From positions 1-64,000 of the forward strand of contig CAZHFW010000019.1 of the NCBI GenBank assembly GCA_964531675.1: a DNA stretch of 64,000 bases, read 5' to 3'. Each line of letters starts with the position of its first letter. Position 1 is the stretch's first letter. Shown piece by piece: positions 36,014 to 44,386 of the stretch. The notes beneath the pieces were generated by a model. It was not told the DNA's origin and made no database searches. It was given only the letters and a program-made list of their open reading frames with translations. This DNA is from CAZHFW01 sp964531675 (GTDB lineage Bacteria > Planctomycetota > Phycisphaerae > Phycisphaerales > UBA1924). A program made the translations under genes and the position numbers.

Positions 36014-36934
36014 TTACGCCTGGAGCATCTTGGCGAAGTGCGCGTAGCGGGCGTTGAGCTCGTCCTTCTTGAGGGACTTGAGCCTAGCGAGGGAGAAGTC
36101 CTCGATGGTGAAGCTCGCGGAGACCGTGCCGTGCACGAGGGACTTGCGGATGCTGTCCAGCGAGCCCGGATTCTCGCCGGCCGCCAGGCGCGAGGCGAGA
36201 TAGCCCATCATGCCGCCCGCGAAGGAATCGCCGGCGCCGGTGGGGTCGATGACCTTCTGAGCGGGGAACGCGGGCCATGCCGCGAGGCCATCCTTGTGGG
36301 CCAGAAGGCAGCCGTGCTCGCCCTTCTTGAGGATGACGAACTTGGGGCCGAGCTTGAGGATGTCCAGGGCTGCCGCGACGGTGTTCACCTTGCCGGTGAG
36401 CAGTTCGGCTTCGTCGTTGTTGAGTACCACGCCATCGATCTTGCGGAGAAGCTCCATGAGCTCGGGCTTGGCGATGTTGATCCAGAGGTCCATCGTGTCC
36501 GCGACCGCCAGAGAGCGGTTCGGAAAGTTGGAGAGGAGCTGGAGCTGCACGCCCGGGTGGGTGTTTGCGAGGAAGATGATCTTGGAATCGCGGAAGCCTT
36601 CGGGGACCTTGGGGGGCGCTTCGGCGAGCACGCCAAGCTCGGTGAAGAGCGTCTCGCGGGAGTTCATGTTCTCGTGGTACTTCCCTCCCCACGCGAAGGT
36701 CTTGGAGGCGGGGCGGACTTCCAGGCCGTAGGTATCGATCCCGGGGAACGACTCGATGGTGTCGCGGAAGTCCTTGGGGAAGTCTCCGCCGACCGCCGCG
36801 ACCATGCGGACCGGTGCGTAGAAGGACGCCGCCGCGGCAAAGTAGGTGCAGCTGCCGCCCAGCACGCGCTCGACGTGCCCATGGGGCGTGTAGACGGTGT
36901 CGATGCCGATGGTGCCGGTGACGATCAGGGACAT
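36014..36934 (-). CDS. PfkB-family carbohydrate kinase
   Basis: A 306-residue ribokinase-like sugar kinase. The N-terminal VTGTIGIDTV leads to GGSCTYFAAAASFY (the substrate-lid region). The C-terminal PfkB signature DPTGAGDSFAGGMMGYLASR contains the catalytic base Asp and the anion hole. It transfers phosphate from ATP to a sugar or sugar-like alcohol; fructose, ribose, adenosine or a keto-sugar acid are all possible. There is no transporter gene beside it, so the substrate is not indicated. It is the last minus-strand gene before the accessory block at 37-40 kb. Length and motifs are normal. Confidence 0.92.
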   Translation of the reverse strand: MSLIVTGTIGIDTVYTPHGHVERVLGGSCTYFAAAASFYAPVRMVAAVGGDFPKDFRDTIESFPGIDTYGLEVRPASKTFAWGGKYHENMNSRETLFTELGVLAEAPPKVPEGFRDSKIIFLANTHPGVQLQLLSNFPNRSLAVADTMDLWINIAKPELMELLRKIDGVVLNNDEAELLTGKVNTVAAALDILKLGPKFVILKKGEHGCLLAHKDGLAAWPAFPAQKVIDPTGAGDSFAGGMMGYLASRLAAGENPGSLDSIRKSLVHGTVSASFTIEDFSLARLKSLKKDELNARYAHFAKMLQA

Positions 36935-36985
36935 GCGAGGCTCCGGTGGAGGCTAATTGAAGACTTGGATCGACCGGGAGGATAG

Positions 36986-37522
36986 TCAAGTGCCCGAACG
37001 ATCGCCCCGATCACCCGGCTCGGACGACAGGGCCCGGATCAACGCGCGCCGGGCATCCTCGAGGCGCCTGCGCGCCGCAGGCACCGAGAGCCTGCGCAGC
37101 CTGGCGCACTCCTCAAGCGAGCATCGGTTCACGTAACGCAGCCTGAGCAGCTCGCGCTCGGTCTGGCCAAAGGAGCTGAGCGCCGCACGCACGAGGCGAA
37201 CCTCGGCGTAGGAGAGCTTGGGCGGCGGTCCCATGATCGCACGACTCCCATCCCGGCTCGCCCTCGCGAGGTTGGCGAGTTGCTCGAACGATCGAATGTC
37301 ACGCGCCATGCGCTCGATGCTCGACTGCCACGCGCCGATCGGCGCGTGCATTGGCCCCAGTGCGTACGGGAGGAGAGACGCAGCATCGCAGATCACTTCT
37401 TCAGGCGTCGGCGTGACCAATCGCTCCCGCGTGATAGCCTCGGCTGCCAAGCTGCGCAGCCGGTCGCGTCGATCGGAGGGGAGTTGCGCGAGGAGGGCGT
37501 CGAGGCCGAGTCGCTGTGGCAT
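36986..37522 (-). CDS. Sigma-70 region 4-like regulatory protein
   Basis: A 178-residue protein. Its C-terminal third is like the region 4 helix-turn-helix of sigma factors (LSSFGQTERELLRLRYVNRCSLEECARLRRLSVPAARRRL): ERELLRLRY followed by SLEECARL and a recognition helix. The N-terminal part is mostly helical with no clear region 2 (LDALLAQLPSDRRDRLRSLAAEAI), so it probably does not act as a full sigma factor. It could be a minimal sigma-like activator or an anti-sigma partner. The start MPQRLGLD has GGGAAG at good spacing; the frame is open 87 codons further up. It is the last gene of a minus-strand block with a second sigma-like gene at 38287. Confidence 0.65.
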   Translation of the reverse strand: MPQRLGLDALLAQLPSDRRDRLRSLAAEAITRERLVTPTPEEVICDAASLLPYALGPMHAPIGAWQSSIERMARDIRSFEQLANLARASRDGSRAIMGPPPKLSYAEVRLVRAALSSFGQTERELLRLRYVNRCSLEECARLRRLSVPAARRRLEDARRALIRALSSEPGDRGDRSGT

Positions 37523-37652
37523 GCTTGACTTCCCGTGTTGAGAGGACGCCCAGGGGGAGTCCATTCCCACATAGAGAAGTCGAGCGAACTGCTCGGATGT
37601 GACGCGAGGGAGCAAAAAAAGATCTGCGAGGCCCGCGAGCAGACGCGTGCGA

Positions 37653-38018
37653 TCAGCGACGTGGCTCGCCCTCATCGCTCTGGGATGGGCCCCGTCCATG
37701 GGCTTCGGGCGGGAGCGGCGCAGAGGTCGTTCGTTGTGCTGGACCTTCGACCGGCTCATCTTCGACCGGCTGCAGGACGTCATCGCAGGCGCCGGATTGC
37801 AGGAGTTGAACGACTTGCCAATGTCGACGGAGCTCAGCGTGGTGCTCGCGAGGCGCGCGGTCTATGAATCGCTGTACGCAGTCTCCAAGGGAATCGTGAG
37901 CGCGTTGACGCGCGAGCTCGGGCTCGCGGTCGATCAACATCGAGTCCAGCTCCTCCAGCAGCTGCTGCAGGGTCGGGGGCTGGTGACCTCCAGGTTCGGC
38001 CTGGGTGCTTCGCGGCAT
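37653..38018 (-). CDS. Hypothetical acidic protein
   Basis: A 121-residue protein I do not recognise. It is rich in Glu, Gln, Arg and Pro, with helical stretches such as TLQQLLEELDSMLIDREPELA and RHWQVVQLLQSGACDDVLQP. The tail is disordered (PLPPEAHGRGPSQSDEGEPRR). A GGAGAG ribosome-binding site stands before the ATG at 38018. It lies between two sigma-region-4-like genes on the same strand, 130 bp before 36986-37522, and could be its cognate partner. The acidic protein at 38906-39448 stands in the same position relative to the other sigma-like gene, so the block may consist of two related cassettes. Confidence 0.5.
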   Translation of the reverse strand: MPRSTQAEPGGHQPPTLQQLLEELDSMLIDREPELARQRAHDSLGDCVQRFIDRAPREHHAELRRHWQVVQLLQSGACDDVLQPVEDEPVEGPAQRTTSAPLPPEAHGRGPSQSDEGEPRR

Positions 38019-38286
38019 CGGTAACTCTCCGGCCTCCCTCTCCTCCCGGCAGAGCGACCGCACGAACGATATGGATCGTCGTGCCGAGGCGTCTGCCTGT
38101 ACTGAAAGTGGCCATCAGGCTCGGAAAAACCTCAGATAGAGCGAGCGTGCGGCGCTCCCAGACGGAGATTCGCACGGCCCGCACGAAGGATGCGGCGAGC
38201 TTGCCGACTTTATCGGCACGGTCGCTGCCACCTTCATCCCCTCGCAGCCGGCCGACGCGGCGATCACCGCCGCGCCGGGGTGGGGT

Positions 38287-38799
38287 CTAGTCGACGAGCC
38301 GCGCGCGAAGCACGATCATCACACGGAAGTACACCTGGCGTTGCTGCTCCTCGCTTCCGCCGAGAACGGCAGCCACATCCTTGAAGCTGCGTCCCTCGAC
38401 GCGAAGCCGAACCACCGCTTGCTGTTCGGGCGGCAGTTCACCCAACGCGAGCTCGAGCTTGGCACACTTCTCGCGCCGATCGAGAAATTCATCGGGGGTC
38501 GGGAGCGGAAGATGACCACCACCCTTACGCGACGCCTTCTCCACAACCTTCTTATGCCGAAGGGCGCTCACGAGTCGCTGCCGACCTCGGACGTAGGCCA
38601 TGGCTCGAGCGCTCTCTTCGCTCACCCCGAGATTCAGCTGGGTGTTGTACGCGTCGTCGGCCTCATCAAGGCTCGTTTCGATGTCGTTCTGCGCAAGCCC
38701 GTGGCTCTGGCCATATCGCGTGATGGCGGCGGCAACGGACTCTGGAAGACGTTGTAGCCTCCGCTGGGGTCCCCCCGGGCTCTGGTCAACTGTCGGCAT
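38287..38799 (-). CDS. Sigma-70 region 4-like regulatory protein
   Basis: A 170-residue protein. The C-terminal half resembles sigma region 4: LALGELPPEQQAVVRLRVEGRSFKDVAAVL followed by SEEQQRQVYFRVMIVLRARL, which fits the usual 'LPPxxRxVxxLR...S..EIA..L' pattern. The N-terminus is helical (SVAAAITRYGQSHGLAQNDI, SARAMAYVRGRQRLVSAL) without a clear promoter-melting region 2. The start MPTVDQSPGG has an AGGA ribosome-binding site. With the gene at 36986 it makes two sigma-like regulators in 2 kb. Both sequences diverge greatly from known ECF factors, so this is a structural suggestion. Codon bias is weaker than in core genes. Confidence 0.6.
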   Translation of the reverse strand: MPTVDQSPGGPQRRLQRLPESVAAAITRYGQSHGLAQNDIETSLDEADDAYNTQLNLGVSEESARAMAYVRGRQRLVSALRHKKVVEKASRKGGGHLPLPTPDEFLDRREKCAKLELALGELPPEQQAVVRLRVEGRSFKDVAAVLGGSEEQQRQVYFRVMIVLRARLVD

Positions 38800-38905
38800 A
38801 ACTCGTCCTTTCTGGCCCTGGGCGCTCGCGTTGGGGGGGCGGAACCCTCGACGCTTACGCCTGACGCCGTCCGCATGACGCCTTGATTGAACCTGTAGAG
38901 TGCGT

Positions 38906-39448
38906 TCAATCCTCCTCGGTCGAATGATCGACCACATCACACTCGTCCAACAACCTCATCGCGAGAACCAGCTTGGTGTGCTCCTCGAGTACCATGCGAA
39001 TCTTGGACGATTTCGCCGAAGCCGCCATCGCTCTGGCCTGGGCCAAGCGCTGCTCGCCGTTCATTCCCGCGAATCTGCTTGTCTCGGATTCGTCGTTCAA
39101 CAGGTCGTCGAGTTCAGCAATGAGCATCTCCAACGCTTCGCCCCCGTCGTCAATCGGAATTCGTTTGGCATAGTCAACCTCCGCTGGGCCCGCTCCGATC
39201 ATGTCGGAGGGCTTGATCTCAAGTTCACTCTCGGGCCTCGGGGATCCGACTCGATTGTCAGATCCAGGCTCTTGGTCCATGATCCACGCTGGCGACTCTT
39301 CCAGCGTCCTCTCCGGTTTCCGCCCCACAGCGACCTCCATCCCCGGCTTTCGCCGCCCGCGCCTGCCAGGCGCCGAGCTTCGGCTCAGCGAGCCCGCCTC
39401 GCGCTGACGCGACGGGACCGACACATCGGAGATACTTTTACCAGACAC
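38906..39448 (-). CDS. Hypothetical acidic protein
   Basis: A protein of up to 180 residues with no recognised family. The first third is basic and Ser-rich. The C-terminal two thirds are acidic and helical (EALEMLIAELDDLLNDESE, EQRLAQARAMAASAKSSKI, VLEEHTKLVLAMRLLDECD), which suggests a coiled-coil or a protein-interaction domain. The GTG start at 39448 overlaps the end of the upstream Arg/Ser-rich frame by 64 bp; an ATG at 39340 would avoid this and may be the real start. The DNA has lower third-position GC than core genes. It lies 107 bp before a sigma-like gene on the same strand. Function unknown. Confidence 0.5.
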   Translation of the reverse strand: MSGKSISDVSVPSRQREAGSLSRSSAPGRRGRRKPGMEVAVGRKPERTLEESPAWIMDQEPGSDNRVGSPRPESELEIKPSDMIGAGPAEVDYAKRIPIDDGGEALEMLIAELDDLLNDESETSRFAGMNGEQRLAQARAMAASAKSSKIRMVLEEHTKLVLAMRLLDECDVVDHSTEED

Positions 39449-40059
39449 GTTCGATCTGTGCTGGGCGGATCCGGAAGATCTTGCATCATCATGATGATTG
39501 GCGTGAACGAGGATGCCTCCCGGCGGGAGACCACGACGACTCTGCCACGCCGAGCTGCGGCCCGGCGGCTCACCTGAACGCCTTCGCGCCGAGCCCCGCG
39601 AGACCGACGCCCGAAACCTTGCCGGCCTTCCCCTTCGCGACGCGGGCCAGAAACCCGGCCGCGACGCAACGATCCGCCTGCGCGGACCGTTCGCGAAGCC
39701 CGCGACCGGCGATCACGAGGCCGAGCTGAACGAACGGTGCGCACAGACCGGGCGCTGGCCGCCGCAACGCCGCGGCTGCTCCGACGATCACGCCCGAGGG
39801 TCCGACGACGGGATCCGGAACTCCGCGGAGCGAGCCTGACCGTGCCCTCCCGTGCCGCCCGCCCGCGATCAACGCCACCCCGCGCGGGGCGAACGCGGTC
39901 GCGACCCACACGATTGATCTCGGAACGATCCGAGCGAGAAGACCCGCGCACTGACCGCTGGGACGCGCGACGAGACTCGCTGGACCCGCTGCGATCGCGA
40001 CGAGCAGTGCGGGCCATCTTTGAGTTCCGATCCGACTTACGAGAAGAAGTGCTCGACAT
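39385..40059 (-). CDS. Arg/Ser-rich low-complexity protein
   Basis: A predicted 224-residue protein, extremely basic: RS, RR and SR pairs repeat throughout (SSTSSRKSDRNSKMARTARR, RDRRSRASRTVRAGGSLRRG). An excellent AAGGAG ribosome-binding site stands 6 nt before the ATG, which is the main reason to believe it. The sequence is probably disordered and would bind RNA, DNA or other polyanions; Ser-Arg pairs resemble SR-type segments. A second minus-strand frame over the same DNA (39570-39911) would give a hydrophobic Gly/Ala-rich protein, so the true product should be treated as open. It is the upstream gene of the accessory block. Confidence 0.45.
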   Translation of the reverse strand: MSSTSSRKSDRNSKMARTARRDRSGSSESRRASQRSVRGSSRSDRSEINRVGRDRVRPARGGVDRGRAAREGTVRLAPRSSGSRRRTLGRDRRSSRGVAAASARSVRTVRSARPRDRRSRASRTVRAGGSLRRGRVSGPRREGEGRQGFGRRSRGARREGVQVSRRAAARRGRVVVVSRREASSFTPIIMMMQDLPDPPSTDRTCLVKVSPMCRSRRVSARRAR

Positions 40060-40169
40060 AAAGGCTCCTTGGATTCTGCTGCGGGCTCGACCGGCCTCCA
40101 GCCGGAGTCGCTTCCGCAGCGGGTTCACACCATGAAGTCGAACGAGACCTGCTTGCGTGACACATCTCG

Positions 40170-40364
40170 TCAAGATTTTTCTGAACGATCTTGGTGACGC
40201 CCACGCCCCCCGGCCACGGCGCGGGCGTGCGTGTTCCCCATCATGACCAAAGCCATCCCGCTCTCGACCGCGGGTGCGTTGTGCCAGAAGTGTCCGTACG
40301 CCATCAACCCCAGCCCCGTGACGAGGATGAGCTGTCGCCATGCGAACCGTCCACCGCTTCCCAT
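40170..40364 (-). CDS. Small two-helix membrane protein
   Basis: A 64-residue protein with two hydrophobic stretches, LILVTGLGLMAYGHF and AVESGMALVMMGNTHA, separated by a short polar turn, and a basic, probably cytoplasmic C-terminus (ARAVAGGRGRHQDRSEKS). A GGGGG ribosome-binding site sits 7 nt before the ATG at 40364. It is the first gene of the minus-strand block at 37-40.4 kb and is divergent from the secreted-protein gene at 40575. It could be a holin-like, sensor or pilin-like protein, but nothing specific can be assigned. Confidence 0.5.
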   Translation of the reverse strand: MGSGGRFAWRQLILVTGLGLMAYGHFWHNAPAVESGMALVMMGNTHARAVAGGRGRHQDRSEKS

Positions 40365-40574
40365 ACTTGCCCCCGATCTCTTCCCCACATGAATGAATCG
40401 AGGAGCCGGCGGTTTTGTGACATATATCTGTTGCTTCCTGAGGTTCGGAGAAACTCCTCGCCACATACAGGATGGGTGGCGTGCGCTCACACGCCGCGCA
40501 ACTCCCGTTCAAGACCCGGGGCCGGTCATGGGTTAGGTTCAAGTGGTCACCACGTGGGGACCGGGAGATTCACG

Positions 40575-41261
40575 ATGCGGATCGCGACTGCGTTCATGGT
40601 TTGGGCGGGGCTTGCAGCAACGGGGGGCGCGGACGTCACGCTGTACTCCCAACCCGCCGCGACAGAAATCACCAGCGTTGGACTGGGGTTCTACACCTCC
40701 ACGATCCCGCGCGTGACCCGCAACTACAAGCATGCCGACGACTTCACCATCCCGGGCGGCGGAACGATCCAGACCGTGCGCTGGTGGGGACTGAGCGAAG
40801 GCCTCTGGTTCAAGAACCTGGGGAACTTTGACCGCTTTGCGATCGAGTTCTACCGATCCGCGAATGGGCCGGAGGGGATCACGGTGGGCGAGCTTCTGCT
40901 CACCGCGGACTTTGCCATCGAGGACACACATCCGACCGAGACCGGCCGGAAGAACCGCCGGAACCAGTCGCTCGAGTACCGGCACGAGGTCACGTTGCCC
41001 AAGGCGTTCATCGCCGAGCCGGGTGTCACGTACTTCATCGCGATCGCGGCCCATCCCAAGGACACCAAGCGCGACGCGTGGTGCTGGCAAGACGGCAGCT
41101 TCGTGAACGGCGCTTCGCAGAACTGGTCTTGGGCCTCTGAGTCTTGGTCCAGCTTTCAGGACACGGATAGCTCGTTCGAGCTGGTCGGCGCTGTTCCCGC
41201 GCCGGGCGTCGCGCCCGCGATGCTCGTGTTTGCGCTGGCGGCCCGCAGGCGGCGGGGCTGA
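40575..41261 (+). CDS. Secreted protein with C-terminal VPAPG/RRRR sorting signal
   Basis: A 228-residue protein of unknown role. A signal peptide (MRIATAFMVWAGLAATGGAD, cleavage likely near GGA-D) is followed by a beta-rich domain with several Trp and Phe residues (TIQTVRWWGLSEGLWF, FDRFAIEFYRSANG, SWSSFQDTDSSFELVG). It ends in VPAPGVAPAMLVFALAARRRRG, a PEP-CTERM-like tripartite tail: a VPAPG motif, a hydrophobic helix and an Arg cluster. In Phycisphaerae such tails mark proteins sorted to the envelope, though the processing enzyme for this variant is not in this window. A GGGAG ribosome-binding site precedes the ATG. Confidence 0.85.
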   Translation: MRIATAFMVWAGLAATGGADVTLYSQPAATEITSVGLGFYTSTIPRVTRNYKHADDFTIPGGGTIQTVRWWGLSEGLWFKNLGNFDRFAIEFYRSANGPEGITVGELLLTADFAIEDTHPTETGRKNRRNQSLEYRHEVTLPKAFIAEPGVTYFIAIAAHPKDTKRDAWCWQDGSFVNGASQNWSWASESWSSFQDTDSSFELVGAVPAPGVAPAMLVFALAARRRRG

Positions 41262-41288
41262 ACCGGCGGCAGAGTCGCCATCCGAACA

Positions 41289-42182
41289 TCACGAACGTGG
41301 AGTGTGCGGGCGCGCCCGGGTCATTGGCCCGGGTGTTCCCTCGCGCAGAAGGGATGCCAGGGCCGCGGGGGTCCAACCCGAGAGCCTCCGGCACCAGCGC
41401 GTCAGATGCGCCTGATCCGCGAAACCGGTCTGGTGCGCGACGCGAGAGACGGAGACGTCAGGCTCGGCGAGCAGCCTCAGGGCGGCCGCGATCCGGGCCC
41501 GGCGGTGATGCTCGCCGCAAGTCTGACCGGTGTGGCGTTTGAACGTGCGGGCCAGATGGGCACGCTCGACGCCGAGCTGATCCGCAAGCTCGGCGAGCGA
41601 AAACGTCTGAAGCGATGCGTCGGCGAGCAGATCGCACGCCTGCGCGATCCAGCGCGGAGCCCGCTTCTCAAGGCCTGTGCTGCGGCTGGTCGCGTTCAGC
41701 ATGCGCAGCGCCGACTCTTCGACGATCATCGCGGAGGATCGATCCGGATCGAGCAGTTCCTGGAGGATCGAGGCCGCCGCCCCCACCGCTGCGGGCTGGT
41801 CGGGCGTGGCGTCGGGGCTGATCGAGGGCGCGATCTCACGGACCAGTTCGGGCGCGAACGTCAGGTGCAGCGTGCGGATGCCCTTGGCGCCCGCGACGAA
41901 CGAGTGCCCGACGCCCGCGTGGAAGTACTCAACCTCGCCCGCCCGGCTCACGCGCTGCGTGCGGTGGTATGCGCCAACGCCGCCGCCTCGGACGTTCAGG
42001 TCCATCGCGGCGATCGCGTGTTCATGCATGGGCTGCTTGAAGCCCGGCGCGTAGGCCTTGTAGGACGCGACGAACGCGCCCGCGGGGAGCCACGCGATCA
42101 GACGCGACCCGGGGCCTGAGTCCCGAGGCGTGCGCGTGGGCTCGCCCCCCCGCTCTCCAGCATGTTGCACGGCGTGCGTCAC
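41289..42182 (-). CDS. AraC-family transcriptional regulator
   Basis: A regulator of about 297 residues. The N-terminal half is a cupin-like sensor (SYKAYAPGFKQPMHEHAIAAMD...YFHAGVGHSFVAGAKGIRTL) with a PMHEH metal- or ligand-type motif. The C-terminal half is a double helix-turn-helix of the AraC type: FSLAELADQLGVERAHLART for the first helix-turn-helix and VSVSRVAHQTGFADQAHLTR for the second, with FKRHTGQTCGEHHRRARI between them. It would sense a small ligand and bind DNA as a monomer or dimer. The start is uncertain; GTG at 42182 is used here, with TTG at 42218 also possible. It is transcribed after the OPT transporter gene (99-bp gap) and may control it. Confidence 0.88.
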   Translation of the reverse strand: MTHAVQHAGERGGEPTRTPRDSGPGSRLIAWLPAGAFVASYKAYAPGFKQPMHEHAIAAMDLNVRGGGVGAYHRTQRVSRAGEVEYFHAGVGHSFVAGAKGIRTLHLTFAPELVREIAPSISPDATPDQPAAVGAAASILQELLDPDRSSAMIVEESALRMLNATSRSTGLEKRAPRWIAQACDLLADASLQTFSLAELADQLGVERAHLARTFKRHTGQTCGEHHRRARIAAALRLLAEPDVSVSRVAHQTGFADQAHLTRWCRRLSGWTPAALASLLREGTPGPMTRARPHTPRS

Positions 42183-42281
42183 CGGGACACATTGTGCCAC
42201 AGCTCGGCAACGACACAAGCCAAACCGCAGGGATCGCGCCGGTTTCCGGACCCGCCAGAAGTCTGCGTGGTCGATCCGGGC

Positions 42282-44276
42282 TTACTTGAAGAGGGGGAGA
42301 ATCAGGACCTGGATGAGCTGGTCGCCGATGCCGGTGAGCGCCGCACCCGCGATGAGGCCGGCGCAGATGGCTTCGGAGCTGTCCACCCAGAGCTTGTATC
42401 CGCCCGACTCCTTGGACTTGGCGTAGATCTTGGAGCAGACCCAGAAGAAGAGCGAGCCCAGGAACATCCAGAACGTGGAGTCCGGCGGGATCACAAATCC
42501 CAGGCCCAGGGCCAGGGGCGAGATCGGGCTCTTGCCCTTGGAGAACGTGCGCACGATCTCGAAGACCAGACCGAAGATCGCCGCGGCGATCATCGCGCTC
42601 TGGGCGGTGTGGTGCATGATGCTCCCGCCCGAGCCCGAGAAGGTCTGCGTGATGAAGTCGGAGATGCCCTTCCACTGGACCGCAGCGGTGAAGGAGAACT
42701 TCTCCGTCACAAGCGACTCTTCCAGCGGCTTGTTCATGTCGCGTCCCATCATGAACAGGACGAAGAACAGCGGCGTGGACGCGATCGCGCCCGAGAAGAT
42801 CCCGATGATGTGCCCGATCGCCTGCTGACGGGGCTTGGCGCCGAGCATGTACCCGGGCTTGATGTCCATGAGCAGGTTGGACGCGTTGCTGGCGACCTCG
42901 GTGGTGATGGTCGCGGTCATCAGGTTGGTCGCGGCATGGCCCGGGGAGAGCGCGCCGAAGGTGAACTGCGTGATCTTGGAGAGCGAGCCCGTGGGCGTGA
43001 TGCTCGTGAGGGCGGTCGCGTTGGCCGCGATGAGGGTCAGGACCGCGGTCAGCGCGACGGCGCCGGCGCCCAGGAGCCAGTCCACGCCGAACCAGTAGTG
43101 CGTCACGAACACGCCGATCGCACCCACAATCGGAACGCCGACCCAGGAGATCCAGAGCGGAAGCTCGATGTCCTTCAGGACGTCCGTGCCCGAGTGCTTC
43201 TTCTTGGTGAAGATGCCCGCGAAGGCGGAGAAGATCATCTTGGGCTTGGCGAGCAGGCCCGCGAGGCTGGCCGCGACCAGCATGGACACGCCGGGCCAGA
43301 GCAGCCAGCCGTTGAGAAGCTGGGTGCGGGAGAAAGCCGCGTCGGGCGTGAGGTGCACGCCCTTGTACTCCACCCAGCCCTGGGTGACGGCGTACGGCCC
43401 CAACACGGCGTAGGCCAGGAACATGCCGATGACCATGTTGGTCGCGTAGCGGATGTGCATCAGGCCGCCCGCGCCGAACATCGCCAGATCAAGCGTCGGG
43501 GAGAGCCCGAGCTTGCGGATGTCGATCCCGAAGCTCTTGGGGATGATCGCGTGGCCCGCGTCGGCCATCTTGTAGTACCACGCATCGAGGCTCTCGCTCA
43601 TGAAGTAGATCGTCTTCATCCCCAGGAGCTTGGCCTGGATGAGCATCTGGTAGGCCTCACCCGAGATGAACTTGAGGAAGCCCGCAAAGAGTGCTGCGAT
43701 CGCCAGGGCCTTGGCCTTGAAAACGCCGACGGAAGCGTCGGAGTTGTAAAGCGTGTCGAGCACGACGCCGCAGGCGCGGCCCTCGGGGAAGGGCTGCTGT
43801 TCGTCGTTGATGAAACGCCGCTTCATGGGGAAGGCGATCAGCACGCCCAGGATCGACAGGATGACGTTGAAGAAGAGCATCTGCCACCAGGGCATGACCT
43901 GGTTGGTGACCATCATGTAGGCCGCGATGCCCGAGATGAGCGGGCCGGTCATGTACCCGGCGCTGGTCGCGATGGACTGCATCGCGTTGTTCTCGAGAAT
44001 GGTGAAGTCCTTGGCGAGTCCGATCCTGGACATGACGCGGAACATCGCGAAGGCGAGGATCACGCTGGTCAGGCCCACGCCCAGGGTCCACCCGGTCTTG
44101 GCGCCGATGTAGAGGTTGGTCGCGGAGAGGATGCCGCCGAGCATGAACCCGGTGATGGCCGAGCGGATCGTGAGCTGCGGCATGTTGCCGCGGTACACGT
44201 TCTTGAGCCACCACGTGTCCTTCTGCTCACGGGTCCACGTGCGGATCTGTTCTTCGGTGAGGTGCTGGAGAGCCAT
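42282..44276 (-). CDS. OPT-family oligopeptide transporter
   Basis: A 664-residue membrane protein with about 14 to 16 predicted helices of the OPT superfamily. Family segments are visible: TIRSAITGFMLGGILSATNLYIGAKTGW near the start, EGRACGVVLDTLYNSDASV, DIKPGYMLGAKPRQQAIGHI, and FVIPPDSTFWMFLGSLFFW near the end. OPT proteins move peptides or metal chelates with protons; bacterial relatives are often linked to small peptide uptake. Start MALQHLTEEQIR is chosen; the frame extends 51 codons upstream in an unlikely sequence. It is followed on the same strand by an AraC regulator, a plausible local control gene. Confidence 0.92.
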   Translation of the reverse strand: MALQHLTEEQIRTWTREQKDTWWLKNVYRGNMPQLTIRSAITGFMLGGILSATNLYIGAKTGWTLGVGLTSVILAFAMFRVMSRIGLAKDFTILENNAMQSIATSAGYMTGPLISGIAAYMMVTNQVMPWWQMLFFNVILSILGVLIAFPMKRRFINDEQQPFPEGRACGVVLDTLYNSDASVGVFKAKALAIAALFAGFLKFISGEAYQMLIQAKLLGMKTIYFMSESLDAWYYKMADAGHAIIPKSFGIDIRKLGLSPTLDLAMFGAGGLMHIRYATNMVIGMFLAYAVLGPYAVTQGWVEYKGVHLTPDAAFSRTQLLNGWLLWPGVSMLVAASLAGLLAKPKMIFSAFAGIFTKKKHSGTDVLKDIELPLWISWVGVPIVGAIGVFVTHYWFGVDWLLGAGAVALTAVLTLIAANATALTSITPTGSLSKITQFTFGALSPGHAATNLMTATITTEVASNASNLLMDIKPGYMLGAKPRQQAIGHIIGIFSGAIASTPLFFVLFMMGRDMNKPLEESLVTEKFSFTAAVQWKGISDFITQTFSGSGGSIMHHTAQSAMIAAAIFGLVFEIVRTFSKGKSPISPLALGLGFVIPPDSTFWMFLGSLFFWVCSKIYAKSKESGGYKLWVDSSEAICAGLIAGAALTGIGDQLIQVLILPLFK

Positions 44277-44386
44277 GGAGACTCCTAGGGTCCAAGAATC
44301 GGTGGACAAGAATAGCGAAACCCGACCGGCATTGCCCGGGTTCAACTGCCGCTCTGGAGAAACCGAACGCGGCCGCAGACCCTCTG

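Noticed and set aside
38341..38757. Plus-strand frame opposite the sigma-like gene at 38287
   Set aside because: It has no good ribosome-binding site and no domain. The opposite strand has a sigma region 4-like helix-turn-helix and an AGGA site.
39570..39911. Minus-strand frame for a hydrophobic Gly/Ala-rich protein of 113 residues
   Set aside because: It overlaps the Arg/Ser-rich frame that has a far better ribosome-binding site, and it starts with GTG without one. It is kept as a possible alternative only.
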